From Roseospira navarrensis (GTDB lineage: Bacteria > Pseudomonadota > Alphaproteobacteria > Rhodospirillales > Rhodospirillaceae), in the NCBI RefSeq assembly GCF_009601025.1, contig NZ_WIVE01000046.1:1-33211 (forward strand): 33,211 bases of DNA, read 5' to 3'. Position numbers and translations under genes: made by a program. Below the pieces are notes generated by a model, which saw only the letters and a program-made list of their open reading frames with translations, was not told where the DNA came from and searched no databases. This document shows positions 7,787-20,286 of this stretch, in pieces. Position 1 is the stretch's first letter, and each line of letters opens with the position of its first letter.

Positions 7787-10700
7787 ATGCCGGATCGGCC
7801 CCACGTCTATACCATCGCCCCAACGCGCCCCTTCGTGGACGTGCTGGCCGCCGGCGTGCTGGACCGCCACGGGGGTGATCCCCTGCGACTCGCGGACGTC
7901 ACCGTCCTGCTGCCCACCCGGCGCGCCTGCCGCATGCTGCGCGAGGCCTTCCTGCGCCGGGGCGGCGGCCGGGCCCTGCTGCTGCCGCGCATGGTCCCTC
8001 TGGGCGACGTGGACGAGGACGAACTGGCGCTGGCGGGCGCGCCGGCCCTGGGCGAGGATCTCGCGGGCATGGCCGACCTGCCGCCCGCCATTCCGGACCT
8101 GCGCCGCCGCCTGCTGCTGGCCCGCCTGATCCAGGCCCGGCCGCTGGGACCGGACGGCGCCCCGCCCACGCCGGAAATGGCCGCCCGTCTGGCCCGCGAC
8201 CTCGCCCGGCTGCTGGACCGGGTGCAGACCGAACGGCTGTCGTTCGACGGGCTGGCCGGGCTCGCGCCCGACCGCTACGCGACACACTGGGCCATCACCC
8301 TGGACTTCCTGCGCATCGTCACCGAGCTGTGGCCCGGGATTCTGGAGGCCGAAGGCGCCCTCGACCCGGCCGACCGCCGCGACCGCCTGATGGCCGCCCA
8401 GGCCGAGGCGTGGCGCCGCGCCCCGCCGCCCGGTCCGGTGATCGCGGCCGGCTCCACGGGCTCGATCCCGGCGACGGCGGACCTGCTGGCGGTGGTGGCC
8501 ACGCTGCCCAATGGAACGGTCGTGCTGCCCGGGCTCGACCGCGACATGGACCCCGAAAGCTGGGACGCCCTGGACTGGACGCACCCGCAGTTCGGCCTGC
8601 GCCGCCTGCTGGCGCGGCTGGGCGTGGCCCGGCGGGACGTGCCGGACTGGCCCACACCCGACGACGGCCCCGCTCCCCCGCCGGGCGCGGCGGACCGCCG
8701 CCGGCTGGTGGCGGAGGCCATGCGCCCCGCCGAAACCGTCCACGCCTGGCACGGCACGGCGCCCGTGCCCCCGGACGCTCTGGAGGGCATCGCCCGCGTC
8801 ACCTGCCCCGGCCCGCGCGAGGAGGCCGAGGCCATCGCCCTGATGATGCGCGAGACGCTGGAAACCCCCGAGCGCACCGCCGCCCTGGTGACCCTGGACC
8901 GCGACCTTGCCCGGCGGGTGGCGGCGCTGTTGAGTCGGTGGGACGTGAGAGTGGACGACTCCGCCGGCCAGCCGCTGGCCGTGACCCCGCCGGGGGCCTT
9001 CCTGCGCCTGCTGGCGGCGGCGGTCGCAAGCGATCTGGCGCCCGGCCCGCTGCTCGACCTGCTGCGCCATCCCCTGGCCGCCGCCGGGTGGGGCTTGGGC
9101 GGCTTCCGGCGTACCGTGCGGCGGCTGGAAACCCGCGTCCTGCGCGGACCCCGGCCGCCGGGCGGACTCGGCGGTTTGCGCCGCATCGCCCGCCAGCGCG
9201 GGGCCAAGGACGAGTCGGCCGTGATGCGCCTGCTCGATACGCTTGAGACTCGGTTGGGGCCGCTGCTGGCCATGATGGGCGGGCCGGACGTGCCGCCCGC
9301 CGCCCTGGTCCACGCCCACATGGAGGCGGCCGAGGCGCTGGCCGCCACCCGCGACGAGCCCGGGCCCCTGCGCCTGTGGGCCGGGGCCGCCGGCGAGACC
9401 GCCGCCGCCTTCGCGGCCGAGCTGACCACCGCGACCGAGGGCCTGCCGCCGATGGCGCCCCGGCATTATCCGGGCCTGTTCGACGCCCTGATGCTGGGGC
9501 AGGTGGTGCGCCCGCCCCAGGGCGGACACCCGCGCCTGTCCATCCTGGGGCCGATGGAGGCGCGCGCCTGGCACGCCGACCTGATGATCCTCGGCGGCCT
9601 GAACGAGGGCACCTGGCCCCCGGCCGTCGAGGCTGACCCCTGGATGAGCCGCCCCATGCAGGCGGCCTTCGGCCTGCCCGCGCCGGAGCAGCGCGTCGGC
9701 CTCTCGGCGCATGACTTCACCCAAGCCATGGGCGCGCCCCGGGTGGCCCTGACCCGCGCCGAGCGGGTGGAGGGCACGCCGACCGTGCCGTCCCGCTGGC
9801 TGCTGCGGCTGGAGGCCGTGGCCACCGCCGCCGGCCTGTCGGACGCGTGGGCAGCGGCGGCGCGCGGTCCCTGGCTCGACTGGGCGGACCGCCTGCGCGC
9901 CGTGACGCCCGCCGCCCCGGTGCCGCCGCCCGCGCCCGCGCCGCCGGTCGAGGCGCGCCCCACGCGCCTGTCCGTCACCCGCGTCGAGGCGTGGCGCCGC
10001 GATCCCTACGCCATCTATGCCCAGTACGTGCTGGGGCTGGAGAAGCTGGAGGATCTGGACCGCCCCTTGGACGTGCGCGACTTCGGCACCCTGGTCCACG
10101 CCGCGCTGGAGCGGTTCCGCGAGGCCTGGCCTACCACCCTGCCCGGGGACGTTGAGGGCGAACTGATCGCCGCCGGACAGGCGGCCTTTTCCGAGATCCG
10201 CGAGAACGCCCATGCCGATGCCGTGTGGTGGCCGCGCTATCTGCGGACGGCCGCCTGGATCGCCGACCAGGAGCGCACCCGCGCGGGGGCCCTGGCGCGG
10301 GTGCATGTGGAGGTGAAGGGCGCGCTCGACCTGACCGACACGGAGCGGCCCTTCACCCTGACCGGCACCGCCGACCGCATCGACGTGCTGGGCGACGGCT
10401 CGCTGGTGGTCATCGACTACAAGACCGGCCTGCCACCGGGGAAGAAGGAGGTCGCCGCCGGCTATGCGCCCCAGTTGCCCCTTGAGGCCGCCATGCTGAC
10501 CGCCGGGGCCTTTCCGGGGGTGCCGGCGGGGACGGTCTCCGGGCTGGAATACTGGCGGCTGCGCGGGGCCGTGGAGACTCCGGGCGAGGTCCGGCGCATC
10601 ACCGACGACCCCGAGACCCTGGCGGCCGAGGCCCTGGCCGGCCTGAAGGCCATGGTGAACCTGTACGCCCGGCCGGAGACGCCCTACCCCGCCCGGCCGG

Positions 10701-10792
10701 TGCCGGACAAGGCGCCGCGCTATTCCGACTATGAGCACCTCGCGCGGGTGGCCGAGTGGTCCAGCGCCGGCGACGAGGAGGGCGACGGATGA
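7787..10792 (+). CDS. addB: Double-strand break repair protein AddB (alphaproteobacterial type)
   Basis: A 1001-residue partner subunit of the AddAB helicase-nuclease. The N-terminus (VTVLLPTRRACRMLREAFL) matches the alphaproteobacterial AddB family, which lacks a functional Walker A. The C-terminal RecB-like PD-(D/E)XK nuclease domain spans about 725-970, with GTADRIDVL near 859 and the catalytic VVIDYKTG near 873-880. AddAB resects double-strand ends to a Chi-like site and loads RecA. The ATG at 7787 starts the conserved N-terminus; the frame is open upstream inside murU, but that part is not AddB-like. Its stop overlaps the addA start by four bases, as expected for equimolar subunits. Confidence 0.94.
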   Translation: MPDRPHVYTIAPTRPFVDVLAAGVLDRHGGDPLRLADVTVLLPTRRACRMLREAFLRRGGGRALLLPRMVPLGDVDEDELALAGAPALGEDLAGMADLPPAIPDLRRRLLLARLIQARPLGPDGAPPTPEMAARLARDLARLLDRVQTERLSFDGLAGLAPDRYATHWAITLDFLRIVTELWPGILEAEGALDPADRRDRLMAAQAEAWRRAPPPGPVIAAGSTGSIPATADLLAVVATLPNGTVVLPGLDRDMDPESWDALDWTHPQFGLRRLLARLGVARRDVPDWPTPDDGPAPPPGAADRRRLVAEAMRPAETVHAWHGTAPVPPDALEGIARVTCPGPREEAEAIALMMRETLETPERTAALVTLDRDLARRVAALLSRWDVRVDDSAGQPLAVTPPGAFLRLLAAAVASDLAPGPLLDLLRHPLAAAGWGLGGFRRTVRRLETRVLRGPRPPGGLGGLRRIARQRGAKDESAVMRLLDTLETRLGPLLAMMGGPDVPPAALVHAHMEAAEALAATRDEPGPLRLWAGAAGETAAAFAAELTTATEGLPPMAPRHYPGLFDALMLGQVVRPPQGGHPRLSILGPMEARAWHADLMILGGLNEGTWPPAVEADPWMSRPMQAAFGLPAPEQRVGLSAHDFTQAMGAPRVALTRAERVEGTPTVPSRWLLRLEAVATAAGLSDAWAAAARGPWLDWADRLRAVTPAAPVPPPAPAPPVEARPTRLSVTRVEAWRRDPYAIYAQYVLGLEKLEDLDRPLDVRDFGTLVHAALERFREAWPTTLPGDVEGELIAAGQAAFSEIRENAHADAVWWPRYLRTAAWIADQERTRAGALARVHVEVKGALDLTDTERPFTLTGTADRIDVLGDGSLVVIDYKTGLPPGKKEVAAGYAPQLPLEAAMLTAGAFPGVPAGTVSGLEYWRLRGAVETPGEVRRITDDPETLAAEALAGLKAMVNLYARPETPYPARPVPDKAPRYSDYEHLARVAEWSSAGDEEGDG

Positions 10793-13700
10793 CCGCCCCC
10801 GACGCCCCCAACGCCGCCCCCGTCGATCCCGTTGCCCTGGCCGGGCGCGAGCAGCGCCGCGCCGCCGACCCGGCCGTCTCCGCCTGGGTGGCGGCGAGCG
10901 CCGGCTCGGGCAAGACCAAAGTGCTCACCGACCGGGTGCTGAACCTGCTGCTGGAGGGCACGGCGCCCGAGCGCATCCTGTGCCTGACCTTCACCAAGGC
11001 GGCGGCGGCGGAGATGGCCAACCGCCTGGCCGAAAAGCTCGCCGCCTGGGCGGTCACGGACGACCCCTCTCTGGCCCGCGCGCTGGAGGCGCTCTCCGGC
11101 ACGCGCCCCGACGCCGAGCGCATGACCCGCGCCCGGCGCCTGTTCGCGCGCGTGCTGGACACGCCCGGCGGCATGCGGATCCAGACCATCCATGCCTTTT
11201 GCCAGTCGGTGTTGCGCCGCTTCCCGCTGGAGGCCGGCCTTTCGCCCGGCTTCCAGGTCATGGACGACCGCATGGCGCGCGACGCCGAGGAAGCGGCCCT
11301 GCGCGCGGTGCTGGAATCGGCCCGCCTGGGAGCCACGGACGACGATCCGCTGACCGCCGCGCTCGACACCGTGACCGCCCGGGTCTCGGAGGACCGCTTT
11401 CCCAAGCTGATGGCCGCCATGCGCAAGGCCGGTCCGCGCCTGCGCCGGCTGTTCGCGGCGCGCGGCGGACTGGCGGCGGTGCGCGCGGCCACTTGCGCCC
11501 GGCTGGGCGTGACCGAAGACGACACGCCGGAAAGCCTGACCCGGGCCGCCTGCGCCGACGATGCCTTTGACCGGCCGGGCCTGCTGGCGGCGGCGGAGGC
11601 GCTGGCGGGCGGCACCAAGACCGACCAGGGCAAGGCGGAGGCGCTGGCGGCCTTCCTGGCGGCCTCGCCAGAGGAGCGCCCCGCGCTGCTGGCGGCCCAC
11701 GAAAAGACCTTCTTCGACAGCAAGGGCGAGCCGCGCGCGGTGGACAAGCTGACCACCAAGGGGATCCGCACCCAGCGGCCGGACGTTCTGCCGGCCCTGG
11801 AGGCCGAACAGGCCCGCCTGATCCGCCTGCGCGACGCCCGCAAGGCCGCCGCGATCGCCACCGCCTCCGGCGCCCTGCTGACCGTGGCCGACCGCTATCT
11901 TGCGCTGCTCGCGGCCCAGAAGCAGGCCCGCGCCCTGCTGGACTTCGACGACCTGATCCAGCACACCCGCGCCCTGCTGGAGCGCGCCGAGGGCGCGGCC
12001 TGGGTGCTCTACAAGCTGGACGGCGGCCTTGACCACCTGTTGATCGACGAGGCGCAGGACACCAGCCCGGACCAGTGGGCCGTCGCGCGCGCACTGACCG
12101 AGGAGTTCCACGCCGGTCTGGGCCGCGAGGGACCGGGCGGCGACGGCGTGCCGCCCCGCCGCACCGTGTTCGCCGTGGGCGACCGCAAGCAGTCCATCTA
12201 CAGCTTCCAGGGCGCGGACCCGGCGGGGTTCGAGGCCATGCGCGAGCGGGTCTCGGCGCGCGTGCGGGCGACCGGCGCACGGTTCGAGGACGTGGGCCTG
12301 CATGTCTCGTTCCGCTCCACGGCAGCGGTGCTGGAGGCCGTCAACCGGGTCTTCCGCCAGCCCGACGCCCGCGACGGCGTGGTGGCGGAGGCGGAGGACG
12401 TCACCCACACCCCCGCCCGCGTCGGCATGGCGGGCATGGTGGAGCTGTGGCGGCCCATAGACCCGCCGGATGTGCCCGACCCCGAGCCCTGGAAGCCCCC
12501 GGTGGAGCGCCTGCGGGTGGAGAGCGCCCCGACGCGGCTCGCGCGGGTGCTGGCGGTGCGCATCCACCGCATGATCGCGAGCGGCGAGCGGCTGGAGGCC
12601 CGGGACCGCCCCATCCGCGCCGGCGATATCCTGGTGCTGGTGCGCCGCCGCACGGGCTTCGTCACCGACCTGACCCGCGCGCTCAAGACCCTGGGCGTGC
12701 CGGTCGCGGGCGCCGACCGCATGGTGCTGGCCGACCAGATCGCCGTCATGGACCTGATGGCGCTGGGCAACGCCCTGCTGCTGCCCGAGGACGACCTCAG
12801 CCTTGCCACGGTTCTGAAGGGGCCGCTGATCGGCCTGACCGAGGACCAGCTTTTTGAACTGGCCCACGGCCGCGACAAGGCCGAACGCCTGTGGCACCGA
12901 CTGGAGGCCCGGGCGGGCGCGGACGATGCCTTCGGCGCGGCCTGGGCGGTCCTGTCCGACCTCATGGACCGGGTGGATGTACTGCCGCCGCACGAACTGT
13001 TCGCCCATGTGCTGGAGCAGCGGGACGGACGACGCCGCCTGCTCGCGCGGCTGGGGCCGGAAGCGGATGACACCATCGACGAATTCATGGCCCTCGCCCT
13101 GGCCCACGACCGCGACCAGCCGCCCTCGCTGGGCGGGTTCCTGCGCGCGCTGGCCGTCGCCGGCACCGAGATCAAGCGCGACCTGGAGCACGGCGGCCAG
13201 GCGGTGCGGGTGATGACCGTGCACGGCTCCAAGGGCCTTCAGGCCCCGGTGGTGATCCTGCCCGACACCCTGAGCCTGCCCCACCGGGGGGACACGCACG
13301 TCTATTTCGACGGAGACTCCGACGACGACAGCGCCCTGATGCTGTGGCCGCCGCGCGCCGCTGACCGCGAGGCCGTCACCCAGGCGCTGGAGGCCGAGCG
13401 GATCGCGGCCCAGGAGCGGGAATATCGCCGCCTGCTCTATGTGGCCATGACCCGGGCCGAGGACCGCCTGATCGTCTGCGGCTGGAACACTCGGAAGGCG
13501 GCACCGGATGGGGCGTGGTACAGTCTTGTCACGCGCGCGCTGGACGGCTTCGCCGCGATCGAACACGACCCGGCCCTGGAGGCCTGCGGCCTGGAGGAGG
13601 ACGCCGCCCAGGTGCTGCGCCACCGCACGGACCAGACCCGGCCGCCGCGACCGGACGCCACCGACACCGGGCCAGCGGAGGACAAAGACGCGGGCGATCC

Positions 13701-14328
13701 GGCCTGGCTTTGGAGTGCCCCAAGAGCGGAGCCCCGGCCGTCGCGGCCGCTGGCGCCGTCCGAGACGCCGGCGGACCCGCCGCCGGTCTCGCCGCTGGCC
13801 GACGGCCCGGGCGCGCATCCGTTCCGCCGGGGCGTGCTGGTCCACCGCCTGCTGCAGCACCTGCCGGCCCTCCCCGCGCCGGACCGTCCCGCGGCGGCCC
13901 GGGCGTGGCTGGCGCGCGCCCAGCACGGGCTGGACGCCGCGACCATCGAGACCTTGGCGGAAGAGGTCCTCGGCGTGCTGGACCATCCCGATCTTGCCGC
14001 CGTGTTCGGGCCCGGCTCGCGGGCCGAGGTGCCCATCGTCGGGATCGTCGCCACCGCCGTCGTGTCGGGTCAGGTGGACCGCCTGCACGTGGCCGACGAC
14101 CGGGTGACCGTGGTGGACTTCAAGACCAGCCGGCCCGCCCCCACCGATCCGGCCCGGGTGCCGGACGCGTATCTGCGACAGATGGCGCTGTACCGCGCCG
14201 TGCTGTCCCAGGTGTACCCGGACCGGGCGATCGTCTGCGCCCTGGTGTGGACCGCCGGCCCCGGCCTGATGCTTCTGGACCCGGCCCGCCTGGACGCGGC
14301 GATTGCCCCGACGGACCGTGCGTCCTAG
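10789..14328 (+). CDS. addA: Double-strand break repair helicase AddA
   Basis: A 1179-residue UvrD/RecB-type superfamily 1A helicase with a C-terminal nuclease. Walker A is ASAGSGKT (36-43), motif Ia is CLTFTKAAAAEM, motif II is DEAQD (420-424), motif III is around GDRKQSIYSFQGA, motif V is MTVHGSKGLQAPVV and motif VI is YVAMTRAEDRLIV. The nuclease motif is VVDFKTS, with Asp1110 and Lys1112. It translocates 3' to 5', and together with AddB processes broken ends. In many alphaproteobacteria trxA follows addA; here a degP-like gene follows after 37 bases. Confidence 0.96.
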   Translation: MTAPDAPNAAPVDPVALAGREQRRAADPAVSAWVAASAGSGKTKVLTDRVLNLLLEGTAPERILCLTFTKAAAAEMANRLAEKLAAWAVTDDPSLARALEALSGTRPDAERMTRARRLFARVLDTPGGMRIQTIHAFCQSVLRRFPLEAGLSPGFQVMDDRMARDAEEAALRAVLESARLGATDDDPLTAALDTVTARVSEDRFPKLMAAMRKAGPRLRRLFAARGGLAAVRAATCARLGVTEDDTPESLTRAACADDAFDRPGLLAAAEALAGGTKTDQGKAEALAAFLAASPEERPALLAAHEKTFFDSKGEPRAVDKLTTKGIRTQRPDVLPALEAEQARLIRLRDARKAAAIATASGALLTVADRYLALLAAQKQARALLDFDDLIQHTRALLERAEGAAWVLYKLDGGLDHLLIDEAQDTSPDQWAVARALTEEFHAGLGREGPGGDGVPPRRTVFAVGDRKQSIYSFQGADPAGFEAMRERVSARVRATGARFEDVGLHVSFRSTAAVLEAVNRVFRQPDARDGVVAEAEDVTHTPARVGMAGMVELWRPIDPPDVPDPEPWKPPVERLRVESAPTRLARVLAVRIHRMIASGERLEARDRPIRAGDILVLVRRRTGFVTDLTRALKTLGVPVAGADRMVLADQIAVMDLMALGNALLLPEDDLSLATVLKGPLIGLTEDQLFELAHGRDKAERLWHRLEARAGADDAFGAAWAVLSDLMDRVDVLPPHELFAHVLEQRDGRRRLLARLGPEADDTIDEFMALALAHDRDQPPSLGGFLRALAVAGTEIKRDLEHGGQAVRVMTVHGSKGLQAPVVILPDTLSLPHRGDTHVYFDGDSDDDSALMLWPPRAADREAVTQALEAERIAAQEREYRRLLYVAMTRAEDRLIVCGWNTRKAAPDGAWYSLVTRALDGFAAIEHDPALEACGLEEDAAQVLRHRTDQTRPPRPDATDTGPAEDKDAGDPAWLWSAPRAEPRPSRPLAPSETPADPPPVSPLADGPGAHPFRRGVLVHRLLQHLPALPAPDRPAAARAWLARAQHGLDAATIETLAEEVLGVLDHPDLAAVFGPGSRAEVPIVGIVATAVVSGQVDRLHVADDRVTVVDFKTSRPAPTDPARVPDAYLRQMALYRAVLSQVYPDRAIVCALVWTAGPGLMLLDPARLDAAIAPTDRAS

Positions 14329-14365
14329 ATCTGGTCGGGTTCCGCAAGCCGAAGGTGACTGCCCG

Positions 14366-15793
14366 ATGCGTGCCCGACCCCGGTCCGCCGCGACCCTGTT
14401 CCTCCTGCCCGTGCTGGCGCTGGCCCTTTGGCTCGCCCCACCAACCGTCCGCGCCCAGGAGGTGCCGGCCTCCCGCGCCGAGATCAAACTGTCCTTCGCG
14501 CCGGTGGTAGAGGAAGCGGCCCCGGCCGTGGTCAACATCTACAGCCGCCGCGTGGTGCAGGAACGGGCCATGCCGCCGCTGTTCCGCGACCCCATGTTCC
14601 GGCACTTCTTCGGCGGGCCGATGGGGCCCTCGCGACCGCGCGAGCGGGTGGAGAACGCGCTCGGCTCCGGCGTGATCGTGCGGCCCGACGGCGTGATCCT
14701 GACCAACAACCACGTCATCGAAGGCGCGGACGAGATCAAGGTGGTGCTCAACGACCGTCGCGAGTTCGACGCGCAATTGCTGGGCACCGACGCGCGCACC
14801 GATCTGGCCGTGCTGACCATCGACCCGAAGGGCGAGTCCCTGCCCGCGCTGTCGCTGGGGGATTCGGATACGCTGGCCGTGGGCGATCTGGTGATCGCCA
14901 TCGGCAATCCATTCGGCGTCGGCCAGACGGTGACCATGGGCATCGTCTCCGCCCTGGCGCGGACGACCGGCGGCCTGGGCGACTATCAGTCCTTCATCCA
15001 GACCGATGCCGCCATCAACCCCGGCAACTCCGGCGGCGCGCTGGTGGACATGGCCGGGCGGCTGGTGGGCATCAACACCGCCATCTACAGCCGCGACGGC
15101 GGCAACGTGGGCATCGGCTTCGCGGTGCCGTCGGACATGGCGCGGGTGGTGGTGGACAGCCTGCTGGCGGGCGGCACGGTCACGCGACCGTGGCTCGGTC
15201 TGGACGGCCAGACCGTGACGCCCGATATCGCGCGCTCGCTGGGGCTGGCGCGCCCGGCCGGCGTGCTGCTGTCGGAGGTGCGGGATGAGGGACCCGCCCG
15301 CGCCGCCGGCCTGCAACGGGGCGACGTCATCCTGGCCTTCGACGGCCGCCCGGTGGACGACGAGGAGGCGCTGCGCTTCCGCATCGGCGCCAGCACGGTG
15401 GGCGGCACGGCCACGCTGCGCATCCTGCGCGACGGCCAGGAACGCGACGTGGACGTGGCGCTGGAAGCGCCGCCCGAGGTCCCGCCCCGCAATCCCATCT
15501 GGCTGCGCGGCCGCCATCCCCTGAACGATACCCTGGTGGCCAACCTGAACCCGGCCCTCGCCGAGGAGATGGACCTGCTGCACGGTCAGGGCGCGGTGGT
15601 GGTGCTGGAGATGGGACAGCGCAGCCCGGCCCCGCGCTACGGCCTGCGTCCGGGCGACGTGATCCGGGCGGTCAACGGGCAGGAACCGGCCACCGTGCGC
15701 GAACTGGCCAGCCTGATGAGCCGCACCGGGCCGCCCTGGCGCCTGGACGTGATCCGCGAGGGCCGCCCGGCCAAGCTGGTGATCGGCGGATGA
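14366..15793 (+). CDS. degP: DegP/HtrA-family periplasmic serine protease with two PDZ domains
   Basis: A 475-residue protein. The signal peptide covers about 1-31 (hydrophobic core, then TVRAQE). The trypsin-like domain has the full triad: His116 in ILTNNHVIEG, Asp146 in DARTDLAVL and Ser222 in NPGNSGGAL. PDZ1 (about 275-370) contains GLQRGDVILAFDG, and PDZ2 (about 390-475) contains GLRPGDVIRAVNG. The family degrades or refolds misfolded envelope proteins. Whether this is DegP-, DegQ- or MucD-like cannot be settled by eye. The ATG is chosen for the signal peptide and for GAAGGTGA (14351-14358); an upstream in-frame ATG at 14303 lies inside addA. Its stop overlaps rarA by four bases. Confidence 0.94.
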   Translation: MRARPRSAATLFLLPVLALALWLAPPTVRAQEVPASRAEIKLSFAPVVEEAAPAVVNIYSRRVVQERAMPPLFRDPMFRHFFGGPMGPSRPRERVENALGSGVIVRPDGVILTNNHVIEGADEIKVVLNDRREFDAQLLGTDARTDLAVLTIDPKGESLPALSLGDSDTLAVGDLVIAIGNPFGVGQTVTMGIVSALARTTGGLGDYQSFIQTDAAINPGNSGGALVDMAGRLVGINTAIYSRDGGNVGIGFAVPSDMARVVVDSLLAGGTVTRPWLGLDGQTVTPDIARSLGLARPAGVLLSEVRDEGPARAAGLQRGDVILAFDGRPVDDEEALRFRIGASTVGGTATLRILRDGQERDVDVALEAPPEVPPRNPIWLRGRHPLNDTLVANLNPALAEEMDLLHGQGAVVVLEMGQRSPAPRYGLRPGDVIRAVNGQEPATVRELASLMSRTGPPWRLDVIREGRPAKLVIGG

Positions 15794-17154
15794 GCGATCT
15801 GTTCGGCGCCGCCGCGCCCGCTTCAGCCGGATCCTCGCCCGGTGATCCGGACCCGGACGATCCGTCGCGCCCGCTGGCGGACCGGCTGCGGCCGCGCACT
15901 CTCGACGATGTGGTGGGGCAGGATCACCTGCTCGGCGCGGACGGCCCGCTACGCAAGATGCTGGACGCGGGCCGGCTGGCCTCCCTCGTGTTCTGGGGCC
16001 CGCCCGGCTGCGGCAAGACCACCATGGCCCGCCTGTTGGCGCGCCACGTGGACCTGCAGTTCGAGCCGCTGTCGGCGGTGTTCTCGGGGGTCGCCGACCT
16101 GCGCAAGGTGTTTCAGGGCGCGCGCGAGCGGCGCACGCGGGAGGGTCGGGGCACCCTGCTGTTCGTGGACGAGATCCACCGCTTCAACCGCGCCCAGCAG
16201 GACGGGTTCCTGCCCTACGTCGAGGACGGCACGGTGGTGCTCGTGGGGGCCACGACCGAGAACCCCAGCTTCGAGCTGAACGCCGCCCTGCTGTCGCGGA
16301 TGCGGGTGTTCGTGCTGAACCGCCTGGACGACGCGGGCCTTGAGGTGCTGCTGTCGCGGGCCGAGGCAGCCGCCGGCCTGCCCCTGCCGCTGACCGACGC
16401 GGCCCGCGCGGCGTTGCGCGGCATGGCGGACGGCGACGGGCGCTATCTGCTGACCCTGGCCGAGGCGCTGTTCGCCATCCGCGCGGCGGAGGGCGAGGCC
16501 ATGGCGCCGCTGGACCCGGAGGGGCTGACCCGGGTCGCCCAGCGCCGCGCGCCGGTCTACGACAAGGACCGGGAGGAGCATTACAACCTGATCTCCGCGC
16601 TGCATAAGTCGTTGCGCGGGTCGGACACGGATGCCGCCCTGTACTGGCTGGCGCGCATGCTGGCGGGCGGCGAGGACCCGGCCTACATCCTGCGCCGGCT
16701 GACCCGGTTCGCGGTCGAGGACATCGGCCTTGCGGACCCCGGTGCCCTGACCCAGGCGATCGCGGCATGGGAGACCTATGACCGCCTCGGCAGCCCGGAA
16801 GGCGACCTCGCCATCAACCAGCTTGTCGTCTATCTGGGCACGGCCCCCAAGAGCAACGCCAACTACGTCGCGTTCAAGACGGCGGCCAAGGCGGCCCGCA
16901 AGACCGGCAGCCTGATGCCGCCCAAGCATATCCTCAACGCGCCCACGAAGATGATGAAGGAGCTGGGGTACGGGGCCGGCTACGCCTACGACCACGACGC
17001 CGAGGATGGCTTCTCCGGCCAGGACTACTTCCCGGAGGAGATGGGCCGCACCCGCTTCTATGACCCGCCGGATCGGGGGTTCGAACGCGAGATCCGCAAG
17101 CGGCTGGACTACTGGGACCGCCTGCGGGCGAAGCGGGGACCGGACAAGGCGTAG
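15790..17154 (+). CDS. rarA: Replication-associated recombination protein A (RarA/MgsA AAA+ ATPase)
   Basis: A 454-residue AAA+ ATPase of the RarA/WRNIP1 family. Walker A is GPPGCGKT (70-77) and Walker B is LLFVDEIH (123-130, with Asp127 and Glu128). TTENPSFELN follows as sensor 1, and the C-terminal domain has the family's NLISALHKSLRGSD and YLGTAPKSNA segments. RarA acts at stalled replication forks and single-stranded DNA gaps. Length is normal for the family. The ATGA overlap with degP sets the start. It is the last gene of the seven-gene unit and is followed by a GGGGGC hairpin at 17168-17185. Confidence 0.96.
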   Translation: MSDLFGAAAPASAGSSPGDPDPDDPSRPLADRLRPRTLDDVVGQDHLLGADGPLRKMLDAGRLASLVFWGPPGCGKTTMARLLARHVDLQFEPLSAVFSGVADLRKVFQGARERRTREGRGTLLFVDEIHRFNRAQQDGFLPYVEDGTVVLVGATTENPSFELNAALLSRMRVFVLNRLDDAGLEVLLSRAEAAAGLPLPLTDAARAALRGMADGDGRYLLTLAEALFAIRAAEGEAMAPLDPEGLTRVAQRRAPVYDKDREEHYNLISALHKSLRGSDTDAALYWLARMLAGGEDPAYILRRLTRFAVEDIGLADPGALTQAIAAWETYDRLGSPEGDLAINQLVVYLGTAPKSNANYVAFKTAAKAARKTGSLMPPKHILNAPTKMMKELGYGAGYAYDHDAEDGFSGQDYFPEEMGRTRFYDPPDRGFEREIRKRLDYWDRLRAKRGPDKA

Positions 17155-17167
17155 AGGTGGATCCCGC

Positions 17168-17185
17168 CGGGGGCCGATGCCCCCG
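17168..17185. terminator. GC hairpin between convergent rarA and acnA
   Basis: CGGGGGC (17168-17174) and GCCCCCG (17179-17185) pair perfectly around a CGAT loop. It lies in the 44-base gap between two convergent stops. No T tract follows on either strand, so it is a weak intrinsic terminator or a 3'-end stabiliser. Confidence 0.45.
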
Positions 17186-17198
17186 ACGCCTCCGAGCC

Positions 17199-19874
<2,676 letters not shown>

Positions 19875-20286
19875 GGGCGTCCTCCATTACTGTCGTGCTG
19901 ATCGGGTGGGGCCGGATGCAGGCCCTGTGGCCGCACCCATACCTGACCCGGTGACTGGATTTTGGTCGCTTAAACCATTCCCGGGGCGGAGTCCAGGTAT
20001 CGCGCGCCGTCAGCCTGACCGTTCGAGTGGGTTGTTCCCCGTTTTCAGACCGCCGGCCGAAAATTCCGTAACGTCTTCAACGGCCTCCATCGGCCGCGCC
20101 CGAACCGGCCGCGCGGTCAGGAATTCCAGGCGGTTGACCCGCTTGACCCCGCCGATGAAACCAGGGTACCACCTACTCAAACAGGGCACAAAAGAGCCGT
20201 CATGGCCGGTGCCACGTATCAAAAGAAGAAGAACCGGCCCGCGATCGGCAAACCCGGCACAAGGGCGCAGGGAGGAAGGAAACGGC
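19875..20286. promoter_or_regulatory. Divergent intergenic region between acnA and the transporter cluster
   Basis: A 412-base gap that must hold the acnA and transporter-cluster promoters. On the plus strand a near-tandem TTGACC pair (20134-20139, 20143-20148) could provide a -35, but the best -10 (TACCAC, 20167-20172) is poor. No credible acnA promoter was picked out by eye. An A-rich segment (AAAAGAAGAAGAA) precedes the livG Shine-Dalgarno. No reading frame in the gap looks coding. Confidence 0.35.

Noticed and set aside
10729-14538. A 1269-codon open frame on the minus strand opposite addA, and similar long antisense frames opposite addB (7688-10738) and acnA (17157-19901)
   Set aside because: High GC makes stop codons rare in antisense frames. 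The products are His/Arg/Gly-rich with no recognisable domain, while the opposite strand encodes complete conserved enzymes.
20202-20286. Upstream ATG at 20202 as start of a Lys-rich protein before livG
   Set aside because: The frame is not that of livG and runs on through it as low-complexity sequence. The livG ATG at 20287 has a near-ideal Shine-Dalgarno.
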